Source: Rhizobium sp. ARZ01 (GTDB taxonomy: Bacteria > Pseudomonadota > Alphaproteobacteria > Rhizobiales > Rhizobiaceae). From it: a DNA stretch of 64,000 bases. A program made the position numbers and the translations under genes. How positions within the stretch are numbered: position 1 is the stretch's first letter; each line of letters opens with the position of its first letter. Shown piece by piece: positions 63,516-64,000 of this stretch. Under the pieces are notes generated by a model, which was given only the letters and a program-made list of their open reading frames with translations, did not search any database and was not told the DNA's origin. The stretch is taken from NCBI RefSeq assembly GCF_014851675.1, contig NZ_JACVAE010000001.1:186001-250000 (forward strand), given 5' to 3'.

Positions 63516-63543
63516 AAAAGGCCGGAGCGATCCGGCCTTTTTT
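63516..63543 (+). terminator. Rho-independent terminator of the F0 operon
   Basis: AAAAGGCCGGA-GCGA-TCCGGCCTTTT is an 11-bp stem (including A-T pairs) with a 4-base loop, running into TTTTTTC. Confidence 0.95.
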
Positions 63544-63772
63544 CTTGGGTGGAGTTTGGCGCGCTCCATCGCGGTGTCCAGCGTCGTCGCCGTTTCGCGG
63601 TGCGGGTTCGCATCGTGTCGGCAGGGTGATCGCTTTGGCAGGGCGGGGGGCGGAAGCCGGTGACGTCTGCACCGTTGTTGACAACGCATCAGAAATGCGC
63701 CGGGCCGTCTCCGCCCGATTTATCGAAACCGCCAATATCTGTGGCCCGGTATTGATGCCGAGATCCGATGGA

Positions 63773-63794
63773 GCGCAGAAACGGCCTTCTGCGC
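63773..63794 (-). terminator. Hairpin downstream of rnhB
   Basis: GCGCAGAA and TTCTGCGC form a perfect 8-bp stem with a 6-base loop, 9 bases after the rnhB stop on the minus strand. No U-tract follows. Confidence 0.45.
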
Positions 63795-63802
63795 AGGGGG
63801 GC

Positions 63803-64000
63803 TCAGTCAACCTCACCGGCGCGAAGCGGCCGAAAGCTCATTCGATGCAGTGCGCATGGACCGAACTGGCCGATCGCGTCGCGATGGCGTTCGGTGGCAT
63901 AGCCGGCGTGCGCGGAAAAGCCATAGTCGGGAAAGGTCGTTTCCGCGCAGGTCATCATTCGGTCCCGAACCACCTTGGCAACGATCGAGGCCGCTGCGAT
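63803..64000 (-). CDS. rnhB: Ribonuclease HII, C-terminal part
   Basis: RNase HII removes RNA from RNA-DNA hybrids and misinserted ribonucleotides. The visible 65 residues on the minus strand match the C-terminal end of the family: [14 protein letters not shown], then [18 protein letters not shown] and [14 protein letters not shown], finishing EVD before the stop. The gene begins beyond the right edge of the window. The catalytic N-terminal residues are not in view. Confidence 0.93.
   Translation of the reverse strand: MAAASIVAKVVRDRMMTCAETTFPDYGFSAHAGYATERHRDAIGQFGPCALHRMSFRPLRAGEVD

Larger units (their letters stand above)
63489..63802. other. Intergenic stretch between atpF and rnhB
   Basis: No convincing gene is present in these 314 bases. 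They contain the atpF terminator and a hairpin placed behind rnhB. The open frames here lack ribosome sites and have weak codon use. Confidence 0.7.

Overview
The window reads as chromosomal DNA of a fast-growing rhizobium, most likely Ensifer/Sinorhizobium or a close relative. The reasons are high GC with strong GC3 bias, CTTGAC-N17-CTATAT-like promoters, a short-form HisG that needs HisZ, a CIRCE-controlled groESL, a split b/b' ATP synthase stalk operon (atpI-B-E-F'-F), a MutL with an endonuclease motif, and a housekeeping gene order familiar from Sinorhizobium chromosomes. I saw no tRNA, rRNA, CRISPR array, insertion sequence, integrase or prophage gene. The window looks like core chromosome with a few catabolic and regulatory insertions.

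Layout. 0-4 kb: two tandem L,D-transpeptidases (the first cut by the window edge), DNA-3-methyladenine glycosylase, and a small periplasmic copper-type pair. 4-9.5 kb: hisS-hisZ-hisG, a glutathione transferase and a ferredoxin-reductase-like flavoprotein. 9.7-15.5 kb: a large MHYT-PAS-PAS-GGDEF-EAL protein, a PAS-like orphan and groES-groEL. 15.7-23.8 kb: a rhodanese-ChrB/ChrA chromate pair, a HAD phosphatase, ribF, ileS and a lipoprotein. 23.9-31 kb: GNAT, a membrane GGEEF cyclase, tadA, an rRNA pseudouridine synthase with a very long RG-rich tail, rsmD, a patatin and a CPA2 antiporter. 31-39 kb: pmbA, an IMPase-family phosphatase, DUF4170, waaA, a HAD, lpxK, DUF2093 and mutL (lipid A/Kdo assembly plus repair).

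39.5-43.2 kb: a c-di-GMP cluster (PAS-PAS-pseudoREC-REC protein without a kinase, GGDEF-EAL, PilZ). 43.2-47.8 kb: LysR, an MttB-family methyltransferase and an FMN/FAD demethylase resembling stachydrine or dimethylglycine demethylases, a probable methylated-amine catabolic module. 47.9-52.9 kb: a PRC-barrel protein, then a tightly coupled galactose-to-KDPGal operon (SDR, dgoK, dgoA, SMP-30 lactonase) divergent from an IclR regulator, with a duplicated operator between them. 53.1-54.7 kb: two tandem LuxR solos. 54.8-60.5 kb: a cysteine-free Mrp, CorA, Kup and a SleB-type cell-wall hydrolase. 60.6-64 kb: the F0 ATP synthase operon, with strong hairpins on both sides of atpE, and the end of rnhB.

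I found nothing I would call a wholly new defence or mobile system. The best leads are the kinase-less PAS/REC protein in the c-di-GMP cluster, the cysteine-free Mrp, the LuxR pair lacking the canonical AHL-contact Asp, the MttB/demethylase module with an altered Fe-S ligand set, the RG-rich pseudouridine synthase tail, and the atpE-flanking hairpins. All coordinates and motifs come from reading the sequence; family assignments rest on recalled motifs, not on database searches.
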